Assembly (NCBI GenBank): GCA_030837965.1
Contig: JAUTXP010000028.1
Span: 1 to 55,385, forward strand
Origin: Acidimicrobiaceae bacterium
GTDB lineage: Bacteria > Actinomycetota > Acidimicrobiia > Acidimicrobiales > JAUTXP01
Direction of reading: 5' to 3'
DNA length: 55,385 bases
Of the stretch, positions 1 through 6,304 are shown one piece after another; the stretch's first letter is position 1; every line of letters begins with the position of its first letter. Under the pieces are notes generated by a model. That model searched no databases. It was not told where the DNA came from and was given only the letters and a program-made list of their open reading frames with translations. The position numbers and the translations under genes were made by a program.

Positions 1-22
1 CGACAACGACGCGCTCGCTCAC
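1..22 (-). CDS. Start of a probable PIN-domain (VapC-like) toxin, cut by the window edge
   Basis: Only the first seven codons are visible: GTG then S-E-R-V-V-V. The GTG overlaps the antitoxin stop codon as GTGA, the usual coupling in toxin-antitoxin pairs. PIN toxins typically begin with a short hydrophobic strand of this type followed by the first catalytic Asp. The family call is therefore inferred from position and from seven residues. The rest lies outside the window on the left. Confidence 0.4.
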
Positions 23-240
23 CACCCGAGATCCGACCGCGCCGCGTCGACGGCGTCCACCGCGTCGGTGTGGTCCACGAAGGTCCGCGGGAGAGCCGTC
101 ACACGGTCGAGCCAGTCCTCCGAACGATGGAGTCTGAGCTCCTGCCGAAGCGCCCGTTGGGCAACGCTCGAAACATTGAGGCCGGCAGCACGCGCTTCCT
201 CGATGAGCTCGTCCGGGAGGTACACGTTGACGCGTGCCAT
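19..240 (-). CDS. Ribbon-helix-helix antitoxin (CcdA/VapB-like)
   Basis: A 73-residue protein. The N-terminus MARVNVYLPDELIEEAR is a ribbon-helix-helix strand (RVNVYLP) followed by a helix, as in CcdA-type antitoxins. The acidic C-terminal tail is the part expected to wrap the toxin. The start at 240 is preferred over the ATG at 246 because a TATGAT hexamer (247-252, minus strand) ends 6 nt upstream, giving a leaderless start, and no Shine-Dalgarno is present. The stop overlaps the start of the next gene, a probable PIN toxin. The pair would autoregulate through the RHH domain, which is family knowledge. It could instead be an orphan RHH regulator. Confidence 0.75.
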   Translation of the reverse strand: MARVNVYLPDELIEEARAAGLNVSSVAQRALRQELRLHRSEDWLDRVTALPRTFVDHTDAVDAVDAARSDLGW

Positions 241-246
241 GCGCAT

Positions 247-252
247 ATCATA
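247..252 (-). promoter_or_regulatory. -10 hexamer of the antitoxin gene
   Basis: TATGAT on the minus strand, 6 nt before the ATG at 240. It fits the TAnnnT leaderless pattern seen across this window. Confidence 0.45.
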
Positions 253-305
253 CACACCGTCGCGGCGCTTCCGATGGCAGAAGCGAACGACCACCGTGTG
301 ATTCG

Positions 306-379
306 TGGGCGCAGAGGGACTCGAACCCCCGGCCCCTTCCTTGTAAGGGAAGTGCTCTAGCCAACTGAGCTATGCGCCC
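306..379 (-). tRNA. tRNA-Val (anticodon UAC)
   Basis: Minus-strand cloverleaf. The acceptor stem is GGGCGCA paired with TGCGCCC, the D-arm is GCTC...GAGC, the anticodon loop is CTTACAA between CTTCC and GGAAG, and the T-loop is TTCGAGT. U33 is followed by UAC, so it reads valine GUA. The discriminator A is at 306 and CCA is not encoded. The 5' end (T8-A9-G10) supplies the stop codon of the upstream DUF523 gene, so the tRNA is probably cut out of a shared transcript or has a promoter inside that gene. Confidence 0.93.
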
Positions 380-912
380 GAGGGAGGCTCCATGGTAGGC
401 GGGGCCCCGGGCGATTCTGAAGAACGCGACCGAGCGAGCTCGTCCTCCTCGTCAGCGACCTCCAGGCCCGCCGCCATCAGGGCCGCCGCTGTCACGCCGG
501 GACCGGCACGGCGAGCGCTCCGAAACGTTCCGTCGTACACTTCGTGGCTGCCGCAGGACGGCGAACGGGCCTTGAGGATGGCTCGATCGGCGCCCACGGC
601 AGCGGCCAGCGCGACTGCAGCGGCGGCCCCGCGGACGTAGAACTCGGTGACATCGTGGCCCTCCACCGTGACCACTCGACCGTCCCGTCGTAGCTCTGCG
701 GCCGGGCGAGGTGTGGGCAGCCCGCCCATGACCTCTGGGCACACGGGCACGAGACGGTGACGGGCGCCGAGGGCAAGCACGGAAGGCGACGCGTTGGCCC
801 GACCGAGATGGTTGCACGGGACGCCGAGCAAACACGCGGATACCAGCATCGCGGGCTTGCCAAGGGCGCCGACTGCGAACCCGTCGGAGTCGTCGGAGCC
901 GTCGGCGGTCAT
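370..912 (-). CDS. DUF523 family protein (YbbK-like)
   Basis: About 180 residues. The core begins MLVSACLLGVPCNHLGR and continues with VPVCPEVMGGLPTPR and ILKARSPSCGS, the cysteine-rich signature of DUF523. Members of this family have been linked to thiouracil desulfuration, but the role here is not established. The start at 912 is chosen because a TACCGT -10 hexamer (922-927) and a GGAGG lie just upstream; an internal ATG at 849 starts exactly at the conserved core. The last roughly 20 residues are a Ser/Pro-rich tail, and the TAG stop is formed by tRNA-Val bases 8-10. Confidence 0.85.
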   Translation of the reverse strand: MTADGSDDSDGFAVGALGKPAMLVSACLLGVPCNHLGRANASPSVLALGARHRLVPVCPEVMGGLPTPRPAAELRRDGRVVTVEGHDVTEFYVRGAAAAVALAAAVGADRAILKARSPSCGSHEVYDGTFRSARRAGPGVTAAALMAAGLEVADEEDELARSRSSESPGAPPTMEPPSGA

Positions 913-921
913 CGCCTCCGA

Positions 922-927
922 ACGGTA
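922..927 (-). promoter_or_regulatory. -10 hexamer of the DUF523 gene
   Basis: TACCGT on the minus strand, 9 nt before the ATG at 912. The same hexamer precedes four other genes in the window. Confidence 0.45.
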
Positions 928-1085
928 GCGGGTGCCCTTGAAGCCGCCGCTTCCGCGTTGATCCAGGGCCAGCACAAGCCATCGCCCGATGAACGTGTCC
1001 TCATCGCCTCGTCGCCGTCGCCCCACCGCCGGGACACTGCGGGCGTCCGCCCGATCGGACGCCCGCACCTGTGGATCGACCGCCA

Positions 1086-1394
1086 CTATGCAGTCAACTG
1101 GGCCGCCGGGTTCTTCGGGGGGCGACCCCGCTTTCGCTTGAACGGCAGAACCTTCCCGTTGAAGAACAACTGGCCGCCCCAGACACCCCAGGGCTCACGC
1201 CGCTCTAGGGCGCCATCGAGGCACGGCTCGATGAGCGCACATCCGGCGCAGATCTGCTTGGCCGCGGCGATGTCGCCGAGCTCCTCGGAGAAGAAGATCC
1301 CCAACAGGCCGCCGGTGTTGTCCCGGCAGCTTGCCTGATTCCAGTCGACCGCCGACTCGGTTTCGTAGAACTCCTCTGCGTAACTGGCGAACAT
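1086..1394 (-). CDS. WhiB family iron-sulfur transcriptional regulator
   Basis: 102 residues with Cys23, Cys49, Cys52 and Cys58 (C-x25-C-x2-C-x5-C), the ligand pattern for the WhiB [4Fe-4S] cluster. The GVWGG turn is at 70-74, and a basic tail KRKRGRPPK (86-94) contains an AT-hook-like RGRP. WhiB proteins act with the primary sigma factor and respond to redox or NO. The start is set by a good Shine-Dalgarno (GAGGGGAG, 8 nt spacing). It is transcribed after a terminator-like hairpin (1456-1485), so it should have its own promoter at about 1395-1450. Which WhiB subclass it belongs to cannot be decided by eye. Confidence 0.92.
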   Translation of the reverse strand: MFASYAEEFYETESAVDWNQASCRDNTGGLLGIFFSEELGDIAAAKQICAGCALIEPCLDGALERREPWGVWGGQLFFNGKVLPFKRKRGRPPKNPAAQLTA

Positions 1395-1445
1395 CTCGCC
1401 AACTCCCCTCAGTCGTGACCCGGAAGTGCTGTGCGTACTGCGTTT

Positions 1446-1485
1446 CGAGAAAGCAAGAGGCCGCCGGGATGTCCCGGCGGCCTCT
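1446..1485 (-). terminator. Rho-independent-type terminator upstream of whiB
   Basis: A perfect 14-bp inverted repeat, AGAGGCCGCCGGGA (1456-1469) and TCCCGGCGGCCTCT (1472-1485), with a 2-nt loop. On the minus strand it is followed by a T-rich run TTGCTTTCTC. It lies 28 nt after the stop of the small gene at 1514, so it likely ends the inositol-phosphatase transcript. Confidence 0.7.
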
Positions 1486-1513
1486 GGGCCTTGCTCTGCG
1501 GTGTGGACTGGGG

Positions 1514-1756
1514 CTACCCAGTCGCACCTCCCGCGAGGCCCAGTGGCCGCACCTTGGCAGCATTGGCGGCGTACTTGGAAAGCCCCCACTGCATGCCGAA
1601 GGACGTCGCGAACGGCATGGTCGACCCTGCGTACGGGCGCGCGCCGTGCACGTGGCGGCGGATTTCCGTTTCCACGCACAGACGCTGCTTCAACGCGGGC
1701 TCCTCGCTCGGTTGGACCCAAAGAACTTCTCCGGGCCTCGATATCGGATCACGCAA
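1514..1756 (-). CDS. Small hypothetical protein in the inositol-phosphatase operon
   Basis: An 80-residue reading frame with a TTG start, 12 nt after the stop of the phosphatase-like gene and 28 nt before a terminator hairpin. Codon third positions are mostly G/C. The C-terminal half (PFATSFGMQWGLSKYAANAAK) looks like a real helical protein. I recognise no family. Support comes only from position and codon use; it could be a chance frame. Confidence 0.42.
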   Translation of the reverse strand: MRDPISRPGEVLWVQPSEEPALKQRLCVETEIRRHVHGARPYAGSTMPFATSFGMQWGLSKYAANAAKVRPLGLAGGATG

Positions 1757-1768
1757 GGCCGAGGCCAG

Positions 1769-2422
1769 TCAACTCATTTTTCGACGGGCCACCAGCAGCT
1801 CTTCGAGCAACGCCGGCGTGGCTGCCGCGACAGGCGTGCGGCGGTCGTGGTGAAGCCGACATACCAACGACCGTCCCATCGCATCCACCACATGTGCGCC
1901 CGCTTCCTCGCAGATCAGCATCCCGCCCAAGTAGTCCCACGGCCCGAGGGCGTCGACCATGCAATCGACGTAGGCGTCGATCAGGCCAGCGGCTACCGCG
2001 CAGAGGTCCAAGGCCGCGGCCCCGAAGGCGCGGAACTGGCGCCAACCGAGGTGCACGCTGGGATAGCCGGACAGGGCGACGACTGCGTCGGCCAGCGACG
2101 ATTGTGAGGACGGGCCGACGATGACGCCGTCGCAGCGCGCCCCTCCTCCTCTGACCGCCTCGAACCGCGTGCCTGTCGCCTGGTTCACCACGACCGCAGC
2201 GCGCGCGCCGTCTCGGTCGAGCGCGCACAAGGAGGTTGCGAACCATGGGATTCCGCGTGAGGCATTCGTGGAGCCATCTACGGGGTCGACCACGACGAGG
2301 ATGTCCCGCTCGGCATGGTGCAGGCCGGACTCCTCGCTGAGCACGCCGAGCCCTGCGCCCAAGAGCACGTCGACCACAGCAGCGTCGGCCGCCTGGTCGC
2401 TGACGTACTGGCCCGGGTGCAC
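1769..2422 (-). CDS. Inositol monophosphatase family protein
   Basis: The family motifs are present: SEESG (first metal ligand Glu), then VVVDPVDGSTNASRGIPWFATSL (the D-x-D-G-S/T metal site), and GPWDYLGGMLICEEAGAHV near the C-terminus (WD-x-x-G motif). The family dephosphorylates inositol-1-phosphate, histidinol phosphate or similar sugar phosphates with Mg2+; the substrate here is unknown. Histidinol-phosphatase activity would be worth considering, as the his operon in this window lacks one. The GTG at 2422 is the first conventional start, but the same frame stays open and looks family-like for about 33 further residues, up to an ATC at 2521 placed 6 nt after a TAGCGT hexamer. The true N-terminus is probably longer. 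Confidence 0.85.
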   Translation of the reverse strand: MHPGQYVSDQAADAAVVDVLLGAGLGVLSEESGLHHAERDILVVVDPVDGSTNASRGIPWFATSLCALDRDGARAAVVVNQATGTRFEAVRGGGARCDGVIVGPSSQSSLADAVVALSGYPSVHLGWRQFRAFGAAALDLCAVAAGLIDAYVDCMVDALGPWDYLGGMLICEEAGAHVVDAMGRSLVCRLHHDRRTPVAAATPALLEELLVARRKMS

Positions 2423-2527
2423 CGCGTCTGGTGCCGGGCCCCAGTCGCCGAGAGCATCGAGGGCCCGGCGTACGGCATGGGTCGCGTCGTGCAGGACGGA
2501 TAGCAGTGTCGAATCGTCGATGGTCGG

Positions 2528-2537
2528 ACGCTACCGT
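2528..2537. promoter_or_regulatory. Overlapping divergent -10 hexamers (IMPase / GNAT)
   Basis: Plus strand TACCGT (2532-2537) is 8 nt before the GNAT ATG at 2546. Minus strand TAGCGT (2528-2533) is 6 nt before position 2521 of the phosphatase frame. The two hexamers share 2 bp, so one DNA segment may fire in both directions. Confidence 0.5.
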
Positions 2538-2545
2538 CCCGGCCC

Positions 2546-2989
2546 ATGCCCATCCGCGCGGCCACCGCAGACGACGCGGACGAGATCGGGTCGCTCATCC
2601 GCGAGCTGGCCGGCTACGAACAACTCGAACACAAAGCCGTCGCCACCGCCGATGACATTCGGCTTCACCTCTTCGGTCCCACTCCAGCGGCGTCGGCCTT
2701 GATCGCGGAGACGGACAACGGCGACATCGTCGGATTCGCCTTGTACTACACGACGTTCTCCACCTTCCTCGGACGCCCGGGCATCTGGCTGGAAGACCTG
2801 TTCGTGCGCCCTCAGTATCGGGACCAAGGACACGGGCTCGCACTGTTGCAGCGCCTGCGCGCGCAGACCGACGGACGGGTCGAATGGGCGGTCCTCGACT
2901 GGAACCAACCGTCCATCGACTTCTACCGACAGTTGGGCGCCGAGCCGGTCGAGGGCTGGACCCGGTATCGGTGGCGACACCTATCCTGA
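2546..2989 (+). CDS. GNAT family N-acetyltransferase (diamine acetyltransferase-like)
   Basis: 147 residues with a complete GNAT fold. PIRAATADDADEI is strand 1/helix 1, and YYTTFSTFLGRPGIWLEDLFVRPQYRDQGHG holds strand 4 and the acetyl-CoA pyrophosphate loop (R-D-Q-G-H-G). WAVLDWNQPSIDFYRQLGA is the C-terminal strand-helix. The FSTFLGRPGIWLEDLFV block is typical of spermidine/diamine acetyltransferases, so a polyamine or similar amine is the likely acceptor (inference). The start is fixed by a TACCGT -10 just 8 nt upstream and the absence of a ribosome binding site. Confidence 0.88.
   Translation: MPIRAATADDADEIGSLIRELAGYEQLEHKAVATADDIRLHLFGPTPAASALIAETDNGDIVGFALYYTTFSTFLGRPGIWLEDLFVRPQYRDQGHGLALLQRLRAQTDGRVEWAVLDWNQPSIDFYRQLGAEPVEGWTRYRWRHLS
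2982..2987 (+). promoter_or_regulatory. -10 hexamer of the gene at 2996
   Basis: TATCCT, 8 nt before the GTG at 2996, inside the last codons of the GNAT gene. It gives a leaderless start. Confidence 0.5.
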
Positions 2990-2995
2990 CCGGCC

Positions 2996-3559
2996 GTGGC
3001 AGTCATCGATGTGGCCGGCTATGTGGCAGACCTGAAGGCGCACGCCGTCGACCATGGTTTCCATGTGCACGATGAACGGCATCTGGTAGAGACGTACTCG
3101 CTCCGCCAGATGTGGGAGGTGGACGTCCATCCCGAGGAGGGCTGCGGCGGGCCGCTGGACGTGCACTTGGCCTTGGAGGTCGACCCCCGCGTGCTGCTCG
3201 CCTTTGAAGACGTCGTGGTCGACTTGCCGGAAGACGTCGAGCCGCCCGACGAGTTCCACTTCCCCATCACCTTCTCGTGGGCCCTTCCGCCGTTGCCAGT
3301 GGCTCCTGACCTCTTGCAGCTTCACCTCGAGCTTGCGGGCATCGGCGGCGTCGACCTGCCGCTCGAAGTGTCGGCCATCGACTCGTTCCCGTCGGCCACC
3401 GACGCGCCCGAGCGGCGGATCACGATTCTGGCCAAGCAGCCGGTGTCGCTGGCCCGCATCCTGGCCGGCGAAGAGACGCTTTTGTGCGACGTGCTCGAAC
3501 GGTGCATGGACGTGAGCCAGTATCTGTTGGAGCGAGCCCCCGCCTGGTTGGGCGACTAG
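2996..3559 (+). CDS. Conserved-looking hypothetical protein
   Basis: 187 residues, acidic, with no signal peptide, membrane segment or motif I can name. It alternates strand-rich stretches (WEVDVHP, LDVHLALEVDPRVLLAFEDVVVDLPEDV, FHFPITFSWALP), so a beta-rich soluble fold is likely. It starts at a GTG 6 nt after the GNAT stop, with its own TATCCT -10 hexamer. It is convergent with the YbjN-like gene. No function is assigned. Confidence 0.7.
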   Translation: MAVIDVAGYVADLKAHAVDHGFHVHDERHLVETYSLRQMWEVDVHPEEGCGGPLDVHLALEVDPRVLLAFEDVVVDLPEDVEPPDEFHFPITFSWALPPLPVAPDLLQLHLELAGIGGVDLPLEVSAIDSFPSATDAPERRITILAKQPVSLARILAGEETLLCDVLERCMDVSQYLLERAPAWLGD

Positions 3560-3584
3560 CGCACTGTTGCGCGGGTCGCCGCCG

Positions 3585-4073
3585 CTACAGGTAGCCCGCG
3601 TTGGGCTTGGGCTCGTCGGTGTTCGACCCCGCCGTCCCGTCGACCGGCTGGTCGGGCCCGTCCTCGAACAGGACGTGGCCGCCAAACTGCGCCTGCAACT
3701 CGGGCCCGATCTTGTCAGCGATGCGGCCGATGATCGTGCACGCGTTGCCCAGCTCCTCGGCATCGAGCGTGTCGGCCACCAGCTCCGTGGCCACGACGAC
3801 CTGTCGATCAACGACGTAGGCGCGGGCATAGGCAATGTGGGCGTTGATGTCGTTGACCGCGGTGAAAAGCTTGGCTGAGCGCTTGGCGTCGCGCAGGGCG
3901 ACGGAGAAGACCTGGACGGTGGGCGACAGCTCGTTCATGAGGCGCACGTAATACCCAGCACTGCGGTAGCGGAGCGGGTAGTCGCCCTCGGGGTCGGGCG
4001 CCAGGTCGGGAATGTTGAAGCCCTCCCGGAGCAGCTTCTCCAGGTACGGGCGGATGCGGTCGAGTCGTCCCAC
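3585..4073 (-). CDS. YbjN-like / CesT-like chaperone-fold protein
   Basis: 162 residues. YYVRLMNELSPTVQVFSVALRDAKRSAKLFTAVNDINAHIAYARAYVVDRQVVVATELVADTLDAEELGNACTII shows the alternating strand-helix pattern of the YbjN/T3SS-chaperone-like fold common in actinobacteria. These proteins are thought to bind peptides; the partner is unknown. The GTG start at 4073 is supported by a TACCTT hexamer 6 nt upstream. A Pro/Asp-rich disordered tail ends the protein. Confidence 0.72.
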   Translation of the reverse strand: MGRLDRIRPYLEKLLREGFNIPDLAPDPEGDYPLRYRSAGYYVRLMNELSPTVQVFSVALRDAKRSAKLFTAVNDINAHIAYARAYVVDRQVVVATELVADTLDAEELGNACTIIGRIADKIGPELQAQFGGHVLFEDGPDQPVDGTAGSNTDEPKPNAGYL

Positions 4074-4079
4074 GAGACA

Positions 4080-4085
4080 AAGGTA
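4080..4085 (-). promoter_or_regulatory. -10 hexamer of the YbjN-like gene
   Basis: TACCTT on the minus strand, 6 nt before the GTG at 4073. Confidence 0.45.
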
Positions 4086-4104
4086 ACCGGGTCTGCCGCG
4101 GGGG

Positions 4105-4215
4105 ACCCGGTGGTCCTCTGGTGCGGTGGTCCGTCGTGCGGTGTCGGGTGGTGGCGAGGTGGGTGGCGGGCTGGTTGCGCTGGCTGGTGGCGGGCTGGTG
4201 CGAGTCGCTGCGGGG
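4105..4215. repeat. G/T-rich spacer with a 24-nt-period tandem duplication
   Basis: The spacer upstream of the tRNA genes is strongly G/T-biased on the plus strand. GGTGGCGGGCTGGT occurs at 4162-4175 and again at 4186-4199. No gene is seen here. Confidence 0.5.
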
Positions 4216-4241
4216 CCGTCTGAAGCGCCGACCCCCGCTGC

Positions 4242-4247
4242 TATCGT
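4242..4247 (+). promoter_or_regulatory. -10 hexamer of the tRNA-Asn / tRNA-CAU pair
   Basis: TATCGT, 13 nt before the mature 5' end of tRNA-Asn, a spacing consistent with a short trimmed leader. Confidence 0.45.
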
Positions 4248-4260
4248 GCTCCGGACGCTT

Positions 4261-4333
4261 TCCGGGGTAGCTCAATCGGCAGAGCAGCGGACTGTTAATC
4301 CGTTGGTTGAGAGTTCGAGTCTCTCCCCCGGAG
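4261..4333 (+). tRNA. tRNA-Asn (anticodon GUU)
   Basis: The acceptor TCCGGGG pairs with CCCCGGA (4326-4332). The D-arm is GCTC...GAGC, the anticodon loop CTGTTAA lies between GCGGA and TCCGT, and the T-loop is TTCGAGT. The anticodon GUU reads AAC/AAU. CCA is not encoded. The next tRNA follows 15 nt later, so they are probably cotranscribed. Confidence 0.94.
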
Positions 4334-4348
4334 CTGCGCACCGCCTTC

Positions 4349-4424
4349 GGGGCCGTAGCTCAGTGGTTAGAGCAGGGGACTCATAATCCTTGGGTCGGAG
4401 GTTCGATCCCTCCCGGCCCCACCA
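4349..4424 (+). tRNA. tRNA with CAU anticodon, probably tRNA-Ile2 (lysidine type)
   Basis: The acceptor GGGGCCG pairs with CGGCCCC, the anticodon loop is CTCATAA, the T-loop is TTCGATC, and CCA is encoded at 4422-4424. CAU is shared by Met and Ile2 tRNAs. The D-loop CAGTGGTTAGAG and the anticodon arm closely resemble bacterial ileX (Ile2), where TilS converts C34 to lysidine. Elongator Met is the alternative. It is the only one of the three tRNAs here with an encoded CCA. Confidence 0.88.
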
Positions 4425-4566
4425 TCACCTGTGTTGGTCGCCTCGACCCACGTCTCGAAATGGTCGTCGTCTGACCCAACGGACTCAAGGATCGGCGACC
4501 ATGGCGCTGCGAGACGTGCAGCGCGTTCGTTGACGAACCCTGGCGCCCCTAGGAGTACGAACCCGG

Positions 4567-5100
4567 CTACGGGTCCCGTAGGTCGCTGGATCGGACGACG
4601 CTTACGACTCCAAGGTCGCGGCGTACCGAATCGGTGGTGTCGTCGACCAACACCGAGACTCCAACGAGCGATCCGCCCAGACGATGCACCAACCTTGACA
4701 CGGTCCGGGCCTGGCTACCGGTCTGGATCCAGTCGTCCACCAGCAACAGCCTGTCGCCCGGTCGAATGGCAGTACGGCTGATGCGGACGTCGATCAGGCG
4801 GCCGCGCCAGTCTGGCTCAGTGCCGAGTTCCGTATCCGCGCCTGGGTGCATCGATCCCGGCTTGCGGGCCAGCACCAGACCCAGCCCAAGTTCCCGGGCC
4901 GCCAGGGCACCAAGCACGAACCCTCGGGCCTCAAGGGCGACGACTGCAGTGACGGCCGCATCCCGAAAGGGGGCGGCGAGTGCTGGACCGAGCGCGGCGA
5001 GCACGTCCGGGTCCAGGAACACCGGCGCGAAGTCGGCGTGACCACCGTTCCACCGAAACGACCGTAACAGCAGACGACGGGCGCCCTCGTCCGCCGTCAT
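4567..5100 (-). CDS. Phosphoribosyltransferase (adenine phosphoribosyltransferase-like)
   Basis: 177 residues. VVALEARGFVLGALAARELGLGLVLARKPG matches the N-terminal APRT block. LLLVDDWIQTGSQARTV is the PRPP-binding loop (hydrophobic strand, D-D, then T-G). The enzyme class transfers the phosphoribosyl group of PRPP to a purine base; adenine is likely but the loop DDWIQTGSQ deviates from the common DDLLATGGT, so substrate is uncertain. The start ATG overlaps the stop of a 49-residue frame (ATGA). Confidence 0.8.
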   Translation of the reverse strand: MTADEGARRLLLRSFRWNGGHADFAPVFLDPDVLAALGPALAAPFRDAAVTAVVALEARGFVLGALAARELGLGLVLARKPGSMHPGADTELGTEPDWRGRLIDVRISRTAIRPGDRLLLVDDWIQTGSQARTVSRLVHRLGGSLVGVSVLVDDTTDSVRRDLGVVSVVRSSDLRDP

Positions 5101-5246
5101 GATGGCCGGCCGGCGCTGGTGGGCAGCCAGGTCCGCAGCTTCGTGGCCAGGCTGTCACGGTCCAACGCGACGACGTCGGCGGTATCCAGATCGACGACGA
5201 CCTGCGCGTGCGGCGGGTCGACGACGAGGGACGGCATGGCGATCAT
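5097..5246 (-). CDS. Small hypothetical protein coupled to the phosphoribosyltransferase
   Basis: 49 residues (MIAMPSLVVDPPHAQVVVDL and onward, ending SLATKLRTWLPTSAGRPS). Its TGA overlaps the ATG of the phosphoribosyltransferase, the layout of a coupled operon leader gene. The start may be 5246 or 5237; neither has a strong ribosome binding site. The sequence looks like a strand-turn-helix mini-domain. I recognise no family, and it may be only a leader frame. Confidence 0.4.
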   Translation of the reverse strand: MIAMPSLVVDPPHAQVVVDLDTADVVALDRDSLATKLRTWLPTSAGRPS

Positions 5247-5292
5247 CTTTGCCCCGCCACCCTGCCTCCCACCGACCCTGGGCGGCCGGTGT

Positions 5293-5335
5293 CTGGAGGA
5301 CATGGCCTGCGGATTCGACGGGCTATGTCCTCCAG
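5293..5335. repeat. Palindromic repeat family A, copy 1
   Basis: 43 nt. CTGGAGGACATGGC (5293-5306) is inverted as GCTATGTCCTCCAG (5322-5335). The same 43-nt element occurs at 40431-40473 and 53476-53518. This copy sits in the spacer between the divergent 49-residue gene and the GAF-ANTAR gene. Confidence 0.85.
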
Positions 5336-5476
5336 CCGGCGAAAAAGGGTGACCGCGGGGCGGTTGAGGGCGGTTGGTGGCCCGGCCGGGTCTATGCCTT
5401 CGGATACCCTGCGCAAGCGGCGTTGTGCGTTGAGACCCCAGCGAGAGTGCGCCCTGCGAACCAAAGGCCTCGATGC

Positions 5477-6220
5477 ATGGACAACCTCGGCGGCGCTGAC
5501 GGGCCCTCGGTCAGCCACTCCTTCGCCGCCATCGCCCAACACCTCTATGTCTCAGAGGACGTTGACGAAACCCTCGAAGCCGTGGCCGCGGGTGCCAGCC
5601 GGGCCATCCCCGGCTGCGACGTGGCCAGCATCACCCTGTTGGAGGACGGCAGGCTCCGCACCCCGGCCGCCACCGACCCCCGGGCCGTGGCCGCCGACGA
5701 GTTGCAGTACTCCCTCCAGCAAGGCCCCTGCTACACGGCCGTCACCTCCGAAATGGCCGTCTACACGCCCGACCTCTCGACGGACGAGCGCTGGCCGCAG
5801 TTCTCGCGCCGGGCTGCGGAACTGGGCTTCGGCAGCCTCCTCTCCTATCGCCTGATGGCCAGGGGCGAGTCGACTCTGGGCTCCATCAACCTCTACGGCC
5901 TCCGCCCCCAGTCCTTCTCCGAGCAGTCCCGGCACTTTGGCGCCATGTTCGCGGCCTTCACCGGAGCCATGGCCCACGCCGCTCGACGCCACACCGGCCT
6001 GCTCGACGCCATCCAGTCGCGCGACGTCATCGGCCAGGCCAAGGGCATCTTGATGGAGCGTCATCGGGTGACGGCCGAGGAGGCCTTCGACACCCTGCGC
6101 ATCGAGTCGCAACGACTCAACGTCAAGCTGCGCGACCTGGCCGCGCACCTGTCGGCCACTGGCGAACTGCCGGGTTCCGGCCAAACGCCGAGGGCATTGC
6201 GCCTCGACTCGTCCTCCTAG
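5477..6220 (+). CDS. GAF and ANTAR domain RNA-binding regulator
   Basis: 247 residues. Residues about 10-165 form a GAF domain (SITLLEDGRLRTPAATDPRA, DELQYSLQQGPCYTAV, LSYRLMARGESTLGSINLYG). Residues about 175-235 form an ANTAR domain (LLDAIQSRDVIGQAKGILMERHRVTAEEAFDTLRIESQRLNVKLRDLAAHL). ANTAR proteins act as antiterminators by binding paired hexaloop RNA stem-loops, and a GAF domain would sense a small ligand or signal. Proteins of this form are frequent in actinobacteria. The start at 5477 is set by an AAAGG about 9 nt upstream and by the start of the GAF fold. The target RNA is not known. Confidence 0.9.
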   Translation: MDNLGGADGPSVSHSFAAIAQHLYVSEDVDETLEAVAAGASRAIPGCDVASITLLEDGRLRTPAATDPRAVAADELQYSLQQGPCYTAVTSEMAVYTPDLSTDERWPQFSRRAAELGFGSLLSYRLMARGESTLGSINLYGLRPQSFSEQSRHFGAMFAAFTGAMAHAARRHTGLLDAIQSRDVIGQAKGILMERHRVTAEEAFDTLRIESQRLNVKLRDLAAHLSATGELPGSGQTPRALRLDSSS

Positions 6221-6304
6221 CAGTCCTCGCCCACGCTGTCGGCGCGGGTCCGCCAGTCCCCGGCGCCTGTCGCCGGCGCCGGCGCCGATGCAATGCTGAG
6301 GGGC

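Noticed and set aside
5477-6220. Repeat A1 as the ANTAR antitermination target upstream of the GAF-ANTAR gene
   Set aside because: ANTAR targets are two short stems with hexanucleotide loops. Repeat A is one stem with a longer loop, and the same element occurs at unrelated gene ends.
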